DNA of 64,000 nt from assembly GCF_019655435.1 (NCBI RefSeq), contig NZ_BPFH01000001.1:434001-498000 (forward strand). Reading direction: 5' to 3'. Shown here one piece after another: positions 1 to 10,172 of the stretch; within the stretch, counting starts at the first letter, position 1, and every line of letters begins with the position of its first letter. Source of the stretch: Jannaschia pagri. GTDB lineage: Bacteria; Pseudomonadota; Alphaproteobacteria; Rhodobacterales; Rhodobacteraceae. The position numbers and the translations under genes are program-made. The notes under the pieces are model-generated. The model was not told where the DNA came from and searched no databases. It worked only from the letters and a program-made list of their open reading frames with translations.

Positions 1-3
1 GAG

Positions 4-804
4 CTAAGTCAGCCGCACGGGGCGCACCCACCACCCTGGGTGGTCCAAGCGGCTGGCCGCCTCTGCTGCGCGCGCCTCCGAGGGATAGAGCCCGAAGCAT
101 GTGGCGCCGGACCCGGACATCCGGCTGACGGAGGCGCCGGTAGCGGCAATCCGGTCCAACACCTCACCGATGACCGGCGCGATGGCCCTTGCGGAGGCTT
201 CCAGATCGTTGCGTTGCGCAGCGATCCAGCTCAGGACGTCACAGGTGTTCGAAAGGTCCGGGAAGACCACATGGCCTGGATGAGACGTACTCGATAACCC
301 AGCGAAAACGGCCCCCGTCGGAACCGCCACGCCTGGATTGACCAGCACACCATGGAGCGGCGGCAGGTCTAGCCCGGTCACGCGGTCTCCGATCCCTTGC
401 ATACGGGCGGCGCGCGCCCGCAGGCAAACCGGCACATCCGCCCCCAGCGCGAGCGCCTGATCGTCCGTGGGCGCGGCCCCGACCAATCGCAAGACCGCCG
501 CCGCGTCCGACGACCCGCCACCGATTCCGGCCGGATGGGGCAAGTTCTTTTCCAAGGTGACGGCCCGCGACTGCCCCACAACAGCCAGCGCACGGCGGAC
601 CAAGTTCCCATCGTCCGTGGGCACACCCGTGGTGAAAGGACCCGTCACCGTCAGGCTGTCACCCGGGGCAACAGACAGACGGTCCCCCACATCGGCGAAG
701 ACCACGAGGCTGTCGAGCAGGTGATAGCCGTCGGGGCGCCGACCCGTCACATGCAGCGTGAGGTTCACCTTTGCGGGCGCAAAACCCGGCTCTTGGGTCG
801 TCAT
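4..804 (-). CDS. ispE: 4-diphosphocytidyl-2-C-methyl-D-erythritol kinase
   Basis: GHMP-family kinase that phosphorylates CDP-methylerythritol with ATP in the cytosolic MEP route to isoprenoid precursors. The 266-residue protein shows the N-terminal motif APAKVNL (Lys12), the glycine-rich ATP loop PAGIGGGSSDAA at about 91-102, and GADVPV, whose Asp123 is the presumed catalytic base. Length is normal for alphaproteobacteria. It starts 9 bp after the stop of the TPR gene at 814-2517 on the same strand, so the two are probably cotranscribed. The gene is complete; its stop codon lies just inside the left edge of the window. Confidence 0.95.
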   Translation of the reverse strand: MTTQEPGFAPAKVNLTLHVTGRRPDGYHLLDSLVVFADVGDRLSVAPGDSLTVTGPFTTGVPTDDGNLVRRALAVVGQSRAVTLEKNLPHPAGIGGGSSDAAAVLRLVGAAPTDDQALALGADVPVCLRARAARMQGIGDRVTGLDLPPLHGVLVNPGVAVPTGAVFAGLSSTSHPGHVVFPDLSNTCDVLSWIAAQRNDLEASARAIAPVIGEVLDRIAATGASVSRMSGSGATCFGLYPSEARAAEAASRLDHPGWWVRPVRLT

Positions 805-813
805 CGGTTGGGG

Positions 814-2517
814 TCAGTCCTGCGCGGCCTCAATGGGACCAACGCCGCCTTCTTCTTCGAGAACGACATCCAAACCCACCTCCAACTTGCGCCGGATACG
901 CTTGACGTCTTCCTCCGTCTCAGGCTCGAGGGACAGGGCGCGGTGCCACTGGAATTCGGCTTCGCGCTTGCGGCCAACGACCCAGAGCACATCGCCCAGG
1001 TGGTCATTGATTGTTGGGTCCAGAGGCGCCAGATCCACCGCACGCTCCATCGGCTCAACTGCTTCTTCGAAGCGCCCAAGACGGTAGAGAACCCAGGCCA
1101 GACTGTCGGTGATGTAGCCGTCTTCTGGCCGGGCCTCCACGGCCCGTTCGATCATGTCGAGCGCCTCATCCAGCTTGATGCGCTTTTCCACAAGACCGTA
1201 GCCGAGGTAGTTCAACACCTGCGGATGATCGGGGTTCAGTTCCAGCGCCTTGCGGAAATCGGCCTCAGCTAGCGCCCACCTGTCCGTCCGTTCATAGGTG
1301 ATGCCGCGCACGTAGTAGAGATACCAGTCTCGGTCGCTCTCCTCTTCGATCAGGTCGATGGCACGCTCGTAAGCGACAGAGGATTCCTGGAAGCGATCGA
1401 GCCGTCGCAGCGTGTCCCCAAAGGCCGACCAGACCACCTGACGGTCCGGATTGGTCTTAGTGAGCGCCGAGAGCACCTCTACCGACGCATCGTCCTTGCC
1501 CGCCGACAGCAGCACGCCAGCACGGGTGATTTCAGCGCCAAAGAACGACGGATGGTCGCGCGGCACCCGATTCAGCACGTCATTGGCCAGGGTGAAACGA
1601 TCCTGCTCCTCCAACAATTCAGCCGTGAGGACGAGAGCATCCAAATGGTCCGGGCGCAGGGCATTGGCGGCGCGGGCGGATAAAAGGGTGAAGGTCGACG
1701 ACGTTTCACCGGCAAAGATCGCGGCCAAGGTGAAATAGGCTTCGGCCAATCCGTCGGGCACTTGTGTGATGAAGCTCCAACCGACGTCGTCACCCGCCTC
1801 GATACGCTCTGCCAGCGATTGCAGGACAGGGCTGTTCGTTGCACCGTTGGCCCGCGCCAAAAGTTCGGTCGCGTCGGCGTCTCGGCCCAATTCCATCAGC
1901 ACTTGGGCATGCGCCTCGATACCGCGCGTGGTCAGGTTCAAAGTTCCGTGGGCACGGCCGGACAGGATGTCATCCGCACCCTCAAAATCGCCCGCCATGG
2001 CCAGCGCATAGGCGTGGTGGATACGGGCCAAGGGTGCAAATCCTGCGGTCTGAGCGAGCGCATCGAACGCCTCGGCCACGCCTTCGGGGTCGTCGTCCGC
2101 CGCGGTGATCCAAGCGCGGATAAGCCCATCCAGGAGCGCACCGGACACGCCCCGTTCATCGAGCAACCCTAGCGCCTCGTCATAGTCGCCTTTCGTCAAC
2201 GCCGACACCAGCTTGGCGCCATCCGCGAATTGGCTTTGAAAGCCGCCAGCTTCCAACGCCTCGGCGGCCTGCGCGGCCCGGTCCACATTGCCCAGGGCCG
2301 CATAAATCACGACCGCGTTCTCCAGGATCCGTGGGGAACTGACACCGCGTGCAAGCAATTGATTATAATAGTTCGCAGCGGCAGCGTAGTCGTTCGAATA
2401 CCCAGCAATACGCGCCGCAAGATAGGGCCCGGCAAGCCCTTGGGCCTGCGCGATCTGTGGGAGGGTCACGGACAAGCTCAGCGTCGCGCTGAGAAGGAGA
2501 GAGCGGATCATGGGCAT
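814..2517 (-). CDS. tetratricopeptide repeat protein, exported
   Basis: A 567-residue protein with an N-terminal signal peptide (MPMIRSLLLSATLS... ending AQAQG) and many TPR-like helical pairs, clearest in the C-terminal third (about 360-540: repeated ALELNPDHPQVLNYLGY-like and AVDLAPLDPTINDHLGD-like units). TPRs are protein-interaction scaffolds; here the protein is probably periplasmic or outer-membrane associated, with no enzymatic motif visible. It sits between ETF-QO and ispE on the same strand, an order common in Rhodobacteraceae. The start could equally be the second Met two codons in. Specific role unknown. Confidence 0.85.
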   Translation of the reverse strand: MPMIRSLLLSATLSLSVTLPQIAQAQGLAGPYLAARIAGYSNDYAAAANYYNQLLARGVSSPRILENAVVIYAALGNVDRAAQAAEALEAGGFQSQFADGAKLVSALTKGDYDEALGLLDERGVSGALLDGLIRAWITAADDDPEGVAEAFDALAQTAGFAPLARIHHAYALAMAGDFEGADDILSGRAHGTLNLTTRGIEAHAQVLMELGRDADATELLARANGATNSPVLQSLAERIEAGDDVGWSFITQVPDGLAEAYFTLAAIFAGETSSTFTLLSARAANALRPDHLDALVLTAELLEEQDRFTLANDVLNRVPRDHPSFFGAEITRAGVLLSAGKDDASVEVLSALTKTNPDRQVVWSAFGDTLRRLDRFQESSVAYERAIDLIEEESDRDWYLYYVRGITYERTDRWALAEADFRKALELNPDHPQVLNYLGYGLVEKRIKLDEALDMIERAVEARPEDGYITDSLAWVLYRLGRFEEAVEPMERAVDLAPLDPTINDHLGDVLWVVGRKREAEFQWHRALSLEPETEEDVKRIRRKLEVGLDVVLEEEGGVGPIEAAQD

Positions 2518-2682
2518 CCTTTAGACGGGGCTACGCGTGCGGATTGCCCTTCACGCTAGGCGCCCGGAGCCAAGGATGCAACGCGCCAGGCTGCGACACC
2601 GCCGCCTAGGCATGTCACAACCATTTGAGGCCCGTTCCGCTTGATCAGCGGCCCAAGCATACGCCTGGGCTCGCAAGTGTTT

Positions 2683-4329
2683 TCACATGTTGGGGTAATT
2701 CGGTCCGTCGCCACCTTGGGGCGTCGTCCAGACGATGTTCTGGGACGGATCCTTGATGTCGCAGGTCTTACAATGGACGCAGTTCTGGAAGTTGATCTGG
2801 AAGCGCGCCGATGGCCCCTCCCCTACGAACTCGTAGACGCCAGCGGGGCAATACCGCTGCGACGGGCCGTCATAGCGCGCCAGGTTCACGTCGACGGGAA
2901 CCTTTACGTCCTTCAGCTTTAGGTGCGCAGGCTGGCTTTCCTCGTGGTTTGTGAAGCTGAATGCGACGTTGGTCAGACGATCAAAAGACAGCACACCATC
3001 GGGTTTGGGGTAGTCGATGGGCGTATGGCCGTAGTGGGTCTCGGTCGCCTCGGCGTCGGACTTCCCGTGCTTTTGCGTGAAGGGGGACCAACCAAATAGA
3101 TTGTTCATCCACATGGAGGCGCCGCCGACCGTCAGAGAGGCGACCAAACCGTAGTTCGACCACAAGGGTTTCACGTTGCGCACGGCCTTGAGGTCCTTGC
3201 CGATGGCACCGGTCCGCACCTCGGTATCGTAGGCGTCCAGCGTGTCGCCCTCGCGGCCGGCTTCCAATGCCTCATGGGCGGCTTCGGCTGCGGCTTTGCC
3301 CGACAGCATCGCATTATGGTTGCCCTTAATGCGCGGCACGTTGACCATACCGGCCGCACAGCCCAGCAGCGTGCCACCTGGGAACGCCGTTTTGGGCAGC
3401 GATTGCCAGCCGCCTTCGGTAATCGCACGCGCGCCATAGGCGACGCGCTTGCCGCCCTCCAGCAGCTCCGCAACCATTGGATGATGCTTAAAGCGCTGGA
3501 ACTCCATGTAGGGGAAGACGTAAGGGTTCTTGTAGTTCAGGTGGACCACAAACCCCACGTAGACCTGGTTGTTGTCCAGGTGATAGATGAACGACCCACC
3601 ACCGGCGTTCCCGCCCAAGGGCCAGCCCATGGTGTGCACGACTTTGCCGGGCTGATGTTTAGCTGGGTCGATTTCCCAGATTTCCTTCATGCCGATGCCG
3701 TACTTTTGCACGTCGCTGTCGGCGTCCAGGCCGTATTTGGCGATGACCTGCTTGGACAGAGACCCGCGCACGCCTTCGCCCAGCATCACGTATTTGCCGT
3801 GCAGCTCCATTCCTGGCTCATAGCCTGGGCCCTGGGTGCCGTCGGGGTTGAGGCCGAACTCACCGGCGACAACGCCCTTCACGCGGTCGCCGTCGTACAC
3901 AAGCTCAGAACAGGCCATGCCGGGGAAGATCTCGACACCTAGCTCCTCGGCCTGTTCGGCCATCCAGCGACAGACGTTGCCCATGGAGACGACGTAGTTG
4001 CCGTGGTTGTTCATCAGGGGCGGCATCACGGCGTTTGGCATCCGGACGGAGCCTTCTTCGCCCAAGATGTAGAAGCTATCGGAGGTGACAGGCACGTTCA
4101 CGGGGGCGCCCCGGTCCTGCCAATCCGGGATGAGCGCATCGAGGCCCGACGGGTCGAGCACGGCACCAGACAGGATATGCGCCCCAACCTCGGAGCCTTT
4201 TTCCAGAACGACCACCGACCGCTCCGGGTCCAACTGCTTGAGCCGGATCGCTGCCGACAGCCCCGCAGGACCGGCACCGACGATCACGACGTCGTATTCC
4301 ATGCTCTCGCGTTCGACAGATTCGGACAT
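2683..4329 (-). CDS. electron transfer flavoprotein-ubiquinone oxidoreductase
   Basis: Membrane-associated flavo/iron-sulfur enzyme that passes electrons from ETF (fed by acyl-CoA and choline-type dehydrogenases) to ubiquinone. The protein (548 residues from the chosen start) has a Rossmann FAD motif VIVGAGPAG near residue 15-23, GGWQSLPK and related ETF-QO core motifs, and a C-terminal 4Fe-4S ferredoxin segment with RYCPAGVYEF and NCVHCKTCDIKDP. I chose the ATG at 4329 (MSESVERESMEYDVV) because it follows a GAGGA ribosome site and matches the usual family N-terminus; an in-frame ATG 21 bp upstream is possible. The divergent gene at 4568 is read the other way. Confidence 0.95.
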   Translation of the reverse strand: MSESVERESMEYDVVIVGAGPAGLSAAIRLKQLDPERSVVVLEKGSEVGAHILSGAVLDPSGLDALIPDWQDRGAPVNVPVTSDSFYILGEEGSVRMPNAVMPPLMNNHGNYVVSMGNVCRWMAEQAEELGVEIFPGMACSELVYDGDRVKGVVAGEFGLNPDGTQGPGYEPGMELHGKYVMLGEGVRGSLSKQVIAKYGLDADSDVQKYGIGMKEIWEIDPAKHQPGKVVHTMGWPLGGNAGGGSFIYHLDNNQVYVGFVVHLNYKNPYVFPYMEFQRFKHHPMVAELLEGGKRVAYGARAITEGGWQSLPKTAFPGGTLLGCAAGMVNVPRIKGNHNAMLSGKAAAEAAHEALEAGREGDTLDAYDTEVRTGAIGKDLKAVRNVKPLWSNYGLVASLTVGGASMWMNNLFGWSPFTQKHGKSDAEATETHYGHTPIDYPKPDGVLSFDRLTNVAFSFTNHEESQPAHLKLKDVKVPVDVNLARYDGPSQRYCPAGVYEFVGEGPSARFQINFQNCVHCKTCDIKDPSQNIVWTTPQGGDGPNYPNM

Positions 4330-4567
4330 TCCTCGGACCCCTTCAATCATTCGAGCCTCGTATGGGGACCGCGCCTCCAGGCGTCAATCGGGACGCAACA
4401 TCATGTCGCGGTGATAGGGGGGTAAACGCAACGTTCTTTGCCACCCGTTGCGCCCTGACGTTCCGATTGGCGTCGTGGGGGCGCGGCAAAACGCCTGTGC
4501 GCAAGGTTTGCAGGGGCGACAGGCTCCGCTACATGCGCCTCAACCTGATCAATGAGGAAAGCCCCCC

Positions 4568-4876
4568 ATGTCTCCGTTTCGCATCGTGATGGCAATCCTT
4601 TGCGTTTTGGGCGTTGTGCTGCCCATGCGCTACTTCTTGCCCTGGCTGGCCGAGAACGATTGGAGCCTCGCCGCCATGCTGGATGCCTGGCACGTCAGTG
4701 ACGCGACCTCTGGCCTGGTCTGGGACCTCACGGTTGCCGCGATCACATTGACAGTCTGGATCGCTTGGGAATGTATCACGCGACGGAATTGGGTCGGCCT
4801 GATCGCAATCCCGGCAACCTATATGGTCGGCGTCTCGCTCGGCCTGCCCCTCTACCTTTTGCTGAGACTACCCTAA
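4568..4876 (+). CDS. DUF2834-type small membrane protein
   Basis: A 102-residue protein with three hydrophobic segments (about 5-26, 50-66 and 76-98), resembling the DUF2834 family of small integral membrane proteins of unknown function. Its TAA stop shares one base with the lysA start (TAATG), so the two genes are translationally coupled and in one operon. No catalytic residues are apparent. The family assignment is from overall pattern and operon position, not a database search. Confidence 0.75.
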   Translation: MSPFRIVMAILCVLGVVLPMRYFLPWLAENDWSLAAMLDAWHVSDATSGLVWDLTVAAITLTVWIAWECITRRNWVGLIAIPATYMVGVSLGLPLYLLLRLP

Positions 4877-6150
4877 TGGACCATTTTCTTTACCGTGACG
4901 GGGTGCTGCACGCCGAAGACGTGCCCCTGACCGAGATCGCGCGCAGCGTCGGCACACCCGCCTACGTCTATTCGGCCGCAACCCTGCTGCGGCACTACAG
5001 CCTGTTCGATGAGGCCCTGGCCTGGGGTCCGCACTTGGTGTGCTACGCGGTGAAAGCGGCGAGCAACGTCGCGATCCTCAAGTTGCTGGGCGACGCCGGT
5101 GCCGGGATGGATGTCGTATCCGAGGGCGAGTATCGCCGCGCCCGCGCCGCAGGCGTTCCCGGTGACAGGATCGTCTTTTCTGGCGTGGGAAAAACCGAGA
5201 CCGAGATGCGGCACGTCTTGGCCGATGGTGTCCGCCAGATCAACATCGAGAGCGAGCCGGAAATGCGCCTGCTGTCGCGGGTTGCGGCCTCCATGGGGGT
5301 CGAGGTGCCCGTGACCGTGCGCGTGAACCCGGACGTCGACGCGAAGACACATGCCAAGATCGCCACCGGCCGGGCCGAGGATAAGTTCGGCATTCCCATC
5401 GCGAAGGCTCGGCAGGTTTATGCCGAAATCGCGACCCTGCCCGGGCTCCGCGTGGTCGGGATCGACGTGCACATCGGGTCGCAACTGGTGGACCTGGATC
5501 CGTTTCGCCAGGCCTACCGCAAGGTCGCGGACCTGACCGAAGCCTTGCGTGCCGATGGGCACAGCATTGAACGTCTGGACCTGGGCGGCGGGCTGGGTAT
5601 TCCCTACGCCCGCTCGAACCTGGCCCCGCCCGTGCCCATGGAATACGGCGAAGTCATCAGGGATGAAGTGGGCCACCTGGGATGCGAGATCGAGATCGAG
5701 CCGGGGCGCCTGATCGCGGGCAACGCGGGCATCCTGATGACCCAGACAATCTTTGTAAAAGAAGGCGAGGGACGGGATTTCCTGATCGTGGATGCCGCCA
5801 TGAACGATCTGATCCGGCCAGCCATGTACGGCGCGCACCACGACATCGTTCCCGTGCGGGAAGCTGCACCGGGCGTCGAGCAGCAGCCCTATGATATCGT
5901 CGGACCCGTCTGCGAAAGCGGCGATACCTTCGCCAAGGGCCGCGACATGGTGCCGCTGAGCGCCGGGGATCTGATCGCCTTCCGCTCCGCCGGAGCTTAC
6001 GGCGCGGTCATGTCCAGCGAGTACAATTCACGGCCATTGATCCCCGAGGTTCTTGTCCAAGGGGATCAATACGCGGTGATCCGCCCGCGTCCGACCTTTG
6101 ACGAGATGATTTCCCGCGATACCATACCCGAATGGCTGGCACCCGCCTGA
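4876..6150 (+). CDS. lysA: diaminopimelate decarboxylase
   Basis: PLP-dependent fold-type III decarboxylase that converts meso-diaminopimelate to lysine, the last step of lysine biosynthesis. The 424-residue protein contains the PLP lysine in CYAVKAASN (Lys60), the HIGSQL substrate/PLP segment, the GGGLGIPY glycine loop and the GPVCESGDTF motif, whose cysteine and acidic residues complete the active site across the dimer. Start at 4876 overlaps the upstream stop as TAATG; a longer reading from 4765 would run through the upstream gene out of frame and is rejected. Length is typical. Confidence 0.96.
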   Translation: MDHFLYRDGVLHAEDVPLTEIARSVGTPAYVYSAATLLRHYSLFDEALAWGPHLVCYAVKAASNVAILKLLGDAGAGMDVVSEGEYRRARAAGVPGDRIVFSGVGKTETEMRHVLADGVRQINIESEPEMRLLSRVAASMGVEVPVTVRVNPDVDAKTHAKIATGRAEDKFGIPIAKARQVYAEIATLPGLRVVGIDVHIGSQLVDLDPFRQAYRKVADLTEALRADGHSIERLDLGGGLGIPYARSNLAPPVPMEYGEVIRDEVGHLGCEIEIEPGRLIAGNAGILMTQTIFVKEGEGRDFLIVDAAMNDLIRPAMYGAHHDIVPVREAAPGVEQQPYDIVGPVCESGDTFAKGRDMVPLSAGDLIAFRSAGAYGAVMSSEYNSRPLIPEVLVQGDQYAVIRPRPTFDEMISRDTIPEWLAPA

Positions 6151-6178
6151 GGGCGCCACCCCCAACCGGGAGAGACCA

Positions 6179-8779
6179 GTGGCCAAGGACAAACAGCGGG
6201 ACGGGGCGCTTTTACGTAAGCTGAGGCTAACACATATGGGCATGTGGGCCGAGCGCATTGCCCGCTCCTTCTGGCCCGCCTGGACCGCAGCCATTCTTGG
6301 TTTGGCCGTCTGGTCAGCCGATGCCGTCCCGCCACTATGGTCTGTGACCCTGCTTGGCCTGCTGGCCCTTGCGACTGTGATCCTCCTGGTCGTGGGCCTT
6401 CGCGGGTTCCGTCGGCCAACCGCGCAGGACGCCCGTGACCGGCTGGATGCGACCTTACCGGAACGCCCCCTGGCCACGCTAGATGACGATCAAGCCATTG
6501 GCGCTGGCGATGCGGCCTCTGCCGCCGTGTGGGCCGCACACCAACGGCGCATGGCTGACCGGCTGTCCGCCGCCCGCGCGGTGTCCCCGGATCTACGGGT
6601 GTCGCGCCGCGATCCCTACGCGCTGCGCTACGTCGCGCTACTGCTGGCAGCCGTTGGCCTGACGTTCGGCACCGTCTTGCGGGTGCCCGAGGTCCCGACC
6701 GTCGCCGGTCCTGCCGCTGCGCTCGCGACAGGTCCTACATGGGAAGGCTGGCTTGAGCCGCCGCGCTACACGGGCCTGCCCACGCTGGCTCTGTCGGAAC
6801 TTGACCCCGGCGTTGTCGAAGTGCCTGAGGGAACGCGCGTCACCCTGCGTCTCTATGGCGAAGTGGGCGCTCTGGCTGTGACAGAAACCGTCTCGGGCCG
6901 CGATATCACAGAGCCGAGCGCGCCTATCCAGGACTTCACCGTCGTGCAATCGGGCACGCTATCCATCGATGGCGGGGCGGAGGCGCCGCTCTGGACTCTG
7001 ACCGCGACGCCAGATTCGGCACCGGAGATCGCGCTCGACGGGGAACCGGGGTTCGAGCATCCCGATCTGGTAACGCTGCCCTGGCGCGCGGGCGATGACT
7101 ACGGCGTCGTCTCCGCCGAGGTGACCATCGCGCTGAACCCAGATGCCAGCGACCGCGCTCACGGGCTGGCCGCCGCCCCAGAACCGCGCGAACCGCTCAC
7201 CCTCGATATGGCGCTCCCGATCTCTGGCGATCGGAGCGAAGTGATAGAGATCTTTCGCGGGGAGCTGACGAAGCATCCCTTTGCCGGGATGCCCGTGACA
7301 ACCACCCTCCGCGCCAGCGATGCGGCGGAGCAGACCGGCGAAACCGTGCAGGATATCATCCTGCCGGGTCGCGCGTTCTACGACCGCGTGGCGGCGGCGC
7401 TGATCGAACAGCGGCGCGACCTGTTCTGGTCGCTCGATAACCAGACGCGCGTGACGCAAATCCTCCGGGCCATCACCTGGAAGGCGGATGAGGTCTTCAA
7501 CAACCCCTCCGCTTTTCTGGTCACCCGCATGGCGCTGCGCCGTTTAGAGGCCGACACCCTGACGCCCGAGACCCGGGACGAAGTGGCAGAAATGCTCTGG
7601 GAAGCCGCTATTCGCCTCGAGGAAAATTCCCTCGACAGCGCATTGGAGCGCCTGCGTCAGGCGCAGGAACGGCTGTCCGAAGCCATCCGCCAAGGCGCCT
7701 CCCCCGAGGAAATCGCCCGCCTGACAGAAGAAATGCGCCAGGCGATGGATGAATACACCCGCCAACTGGCCCAGCAGCAGCCGCAGCAGGGACAGCAAAG
7801 CCAGCAGCAGGCTCAAAACGGCGAAAGCCAGGAAATCACCCCCGATATGCTCGACCAAATGATGGAGCGCATTGAGGAGTTGATGCGCCAAGGTCGCACG
7901 GCCGAGGCCCAGGAGCTGCTGCAGCAACTCCAAGAGATGATGGAAAACCTGCAAGTGACCCAAGGCCAGCCCGGTCAGGGTGGCGAGGGTCAGCAAGGGC
8001 AAGGTCAACAAGCCATGGAAGGGCTGCGCGACCAGTTGCGGGAGCAGCAGGGCCTCTCCGACGATGCGTTCCGAGAACTGCAGGAGCAGTTCAATCCCGA
8101 CGCCCAGGCTGGCGAAAGCTCCGAAAACCAGGGCCGCAGCGGCGGTCAGGGCAGCGGGCAACAGCACACCGACCAGGGCGGGCAGAGCGATCAACCCCAA
8201 GGCCAGCAGGGCGAAGGGCAAGACCAGGCCCAAAACCAAGGCCAAGGCGGCGCGCAGCAGGGTGAAAACGGCGGTGCCGAGGCGCTGGCCCGTCGGCAGG
8301 AAGCCTTGCGCCAGCAATTGGGCGATTTGCGCAACAACTTGCCTGGGGCAGGGACAGAATCGGGGCAAGCCGCGCGCGACGCGCTCGGGCGGGCGGAGCG
8401 CGCCATGCGCGAAGCAGAGCGAGACCTGGCCGAGGGGAACCTGGGCGGTGCCCTGGACGACCAAGCCCAGGCCATGGACGCCCTGCGCGATGGCATGCAG
8501 GAACTTGGCCGAGCCCTAGCGGAAGAGCAGCAAGGCGAACGTGGCGAAAACCGTGGTCAGGCGTCGAGCCAAGAGGGGGACGGCTTCCGCCGCGATCCCC
8601 TGGGCCGTCAAAGCGGCGAAGGCGCACAACTCGGCACGGACGAGAGCCTGCTGGGCGACGGTCCGGACGCTGCGCGTCGCGCGCGCGACTTGATGGACGA
8701 AATCCGGCGTCGCTCCGGTGAGCGGGAACGCCCCGAGGTCGAGTTGGATTATCTGAGACGGCTTCTAGACCGTTTCTGA
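6179..8779 (+). CDS. TIGR02302/DUF4175 family membrane protein
   Basis: An 866-residue protein starting at GTG 6179, 28 bp after lysA. Three hydrophobic segments lie at about 35-52, 58-78 and 155-172. A long extracytoplasmic-looking domain with ordered beta-type sequence follows, then a strongly Gln/Gly-rich low-complexity region at about 520-760 (long runs of QQ, GQGQ, QGEGQ) and a charged helical C-terminus. This is the signature architecture of TIGR02302, a family found next to lysA and ftsE in Rhodobacterales; its function is not established. The repetitive CAG/CAA codons give long open frames on the opposite strand that are not genes. Confidence 0.85.
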   Translation: MAKDKQRDGALLRKLRLTHMGMWAERIARSFWPAWTAAILGLAVWSADAVPPLWSVTLLGLLALATVILLVVGLRGFRRPTAQDARDRLDATLPERPLATLDDDQAIGAGDAASAAVWAAHQRRMADRLSAARAVSPDLRVSRRDPYALRYVALLLAAVGLTFGTVLRVPEVPTVAGPAAALATGPTWEGWLEPPRYTGLPTLALSELDPGVVEVPEGTRVTLRLYGEVGALAVTETVSGRDITEPSAPIQDFTVVQSGTLSIDGGAEAPLWTLTATPDSAPEIALDGEPGFEHPDLVTLPWRAGDDYGVVSAEVTIALNPDASDRAHGLAAAPEPREPLTLDMALPISGDRSEVIEIFRGELTKHPFAGMPVTTTLRASDAAEQTGETVQDIILPGRAFYDRVAAALIEQRRDLFWSLDNQTRVTQILRAITWKADEVFNNPSAFLVTRMALRRLEADTLTPETRDEVAEMLWEAAIRLEENSLDSALERLRQAQERLSEAIRQGASPEEIARLTEEMRQAMDEYTRQLAQQQPQQGQQSQQQAQNGESQEITPDMLDQMMERIEELMRQGRTAEAQELLQQLQEMMENLQVTQGQPGQGGEGQQGQGQQAMEGLRDQLREQQGLSDDAFRELQEQFNPDAQAGESSENQGRSGGQGSGQQHTDQGGQSDQPQGQQGEGQDQAQNQGQGGAQQGENGGAEALARRQEALRQQLGDLRNNLPGAGTESGQAARDALGRAERAMREAERDLAEGNLGGALDDQAQAMDALRDGMQELGRALAEEQQGERGENRGQASSQEGDGFRRDPLGRQSGEGAQLGTDESLLGDGPDAARRARDLMDEIRRRSGERERPEVELDYLRRLLDRF

Positions 8780-8876
8780 CCCATGGCGGTGCTGGCGGCT
8801 CACAGCCCCCTACCCCGCAAGCGCCGTCATGACGCCTGCGGTCCTCGGCAACGTAGGTTGGCGGTGGTTCGGTAGA

Positions 8877-9989
8877 CTATCCGTCAGCCAGCACCGCCGC
8901 TGCCAAACCTTCGATTTGCGTTTCCAAGGCGACGCGCAGGCTATCCACCCAGGCCGCATATCCCTGCAGCGGTCTCGCCAGTTCTGGGACGGCCTCAGCC
9001 AAGGGGATGGCAAACAGGTAGACCGCGACTGCCGCAACCGCGACCATCACCATTGTCCCAAACCCTAGCCCGAAGCCCGCCGCGCCGCGTTTGGTCGCTA
9101 CGGGGGTCTGGTCGTCGTCGAGGGCATCGCTGTCGGTGGAAACGCGATCATCGGGGCGCAGTGACGAGTTTATTTCCTCGATATCCGGCAGCAGATCCCG
9201 ACGCGCGGCCCGGCGTTGTCCAGCCAGATCATCCGCGTCCTCAAGATCGTCATCGAAATCGGTCCCCTGGCCGTCCTCCGACTCCGCATCGCGAAGGGCC
9301 ATTGCGATCACATCGGCCATGTCGTCATCGGCAACGTCGGTGGGCGCGGCCATGGCCCCGGTCATGGGTCGGGGCGGCGCATCGCCCTGTCGCGCTGGCG
9401 GCGGCGCGGGGGGCGCGATATCCGCCGCCTCCGCCTCCCTTGAGCGGGCAATAAGGGCTGCGGCCGCCATGCGCTCACGCTCGGCGGCGGCAGCCGCGCG
9501 GAGATCAGCGCCCGTCTTTTCAACCGGTTCAGGGACCACGTCGTCAACCGGCGCGGACGGCTCTGGCGCGACCTCGGCAGGCGGCGACATCGGGCGGCGA
9601 CGACGCTCTGCAGCACGCTTCCGGGCCTCGTGTGCGCGTTCTTGCCGCAGAATATCCAGTGTCTTCTCGTCTGCCATCGGGCGGCGTGGCGCGGGTTCAG
9701 GTTCTGGCTTGGGCTGCGGATCAGGTTCTGAGGCAACGGGCGCATCGTCTACGCTCGGAGCCTGCGGCGGGTCCTCGGCGGCTGCCTGCGCAACGGGCTC
9801 AGCCGATTGACGGGAGCTGTCGATGGCCCGCCTAACCTGTGCGGTCGCCCCGCCCGTCTCTGCGCGGGCACGTCCTTCCTGAAACCAGGTCGTTGCGCAA
9901 TTGGAGCACTGGACCTCCCGACCATCGACGGGGATCATATCGGCGGGCACTTCGTATTGCGCGTTGCAATTGGGACAAGTCAGACGCAT
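8877..9989 (-). CDS. MJ0042-type zinc-ribbon membrane-anchored protein
   Basis: A 370-residue protein from the ATG at 9989 (MRLTCPNCNAQYEV). The N-terminal 40 residues form a zinc ribbon with two CxxC pairs (CPNC, CSNC). A long low-complexity Pro/Ala/Glu/Arg-rich segment follows, then an acidic stretch (about 230-280), and a single transmembrane helix at about 315-335 with a short C-terminal tail. This is the usual layout of the zinc-ribbon/DUF3426-like proteins of alphaproteobacteria. It is divergent from ftsE. An in-frame Met 12 codons upstream is less likely because the family begins at the ribbon. Confidence 0.8.
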   Translation of the reverse strand: MRLTCPNCNAQYEVPADMIPVDGREVQCSNCATTWFQEGRARAETGGATAQVRRAIDSSRQSAEPVAQAAAEDPPQAPSVDDAPVASEPDPQPKPEPEPAPRRPMADEKTLDILRQERAHEARKRAAERRRRPMSPPAEVAPEPSAPVDDVVPEPVEKTGADLRAAAAAERERMAAAALIARSREAEAADIAPPAPPPARQGDAPPRPMTGAMAAPTDVADDDMADVIAMALRDAESEDGQGTDFDDDLEDADDLAGQRRAARRDLLPDIEEINSSLRPDDRVSTDSDALDDDQTPVATKRGAAGFGLGFGTMVMVAVAAVAVYLFAIPLAEAVPELARPLQGYAAWVDSLRVALETQIEGLAAAVLADG

Positions 9990-10172
9990 CGCAGCTGCTC
10001 TATGTCCTTTTCGTTGCGGCAACAATCCTGCTCAAGGCGCCCTACTGAACACGAAGTGTCAACCCCTTCTCGCCGCCGGGTGGCCGGAACCCCGGTGAGC
10101 GCGCATGATTGCGTCGCGCGGGCCGCTGGTGCAGAAGAGGCCGCGAGAGAGCGCCGGGGGACAGGCTACACC

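Noticed and set aside
397-1272. 291-codon plus-strand frame
   Set aside because: Antisense to ispE and the TPR gene, with no recognisable protein sequence and no ribosome site.
7544-8464. 306-codon minus-strand frame that looks like a hydrophobic membrane protein
   Set aside because: It is the complement of the CAG/CAA-rich Gln region of the TIGR02302 gene; antisense Gln codons read as Leu, giving false transmembrane character.
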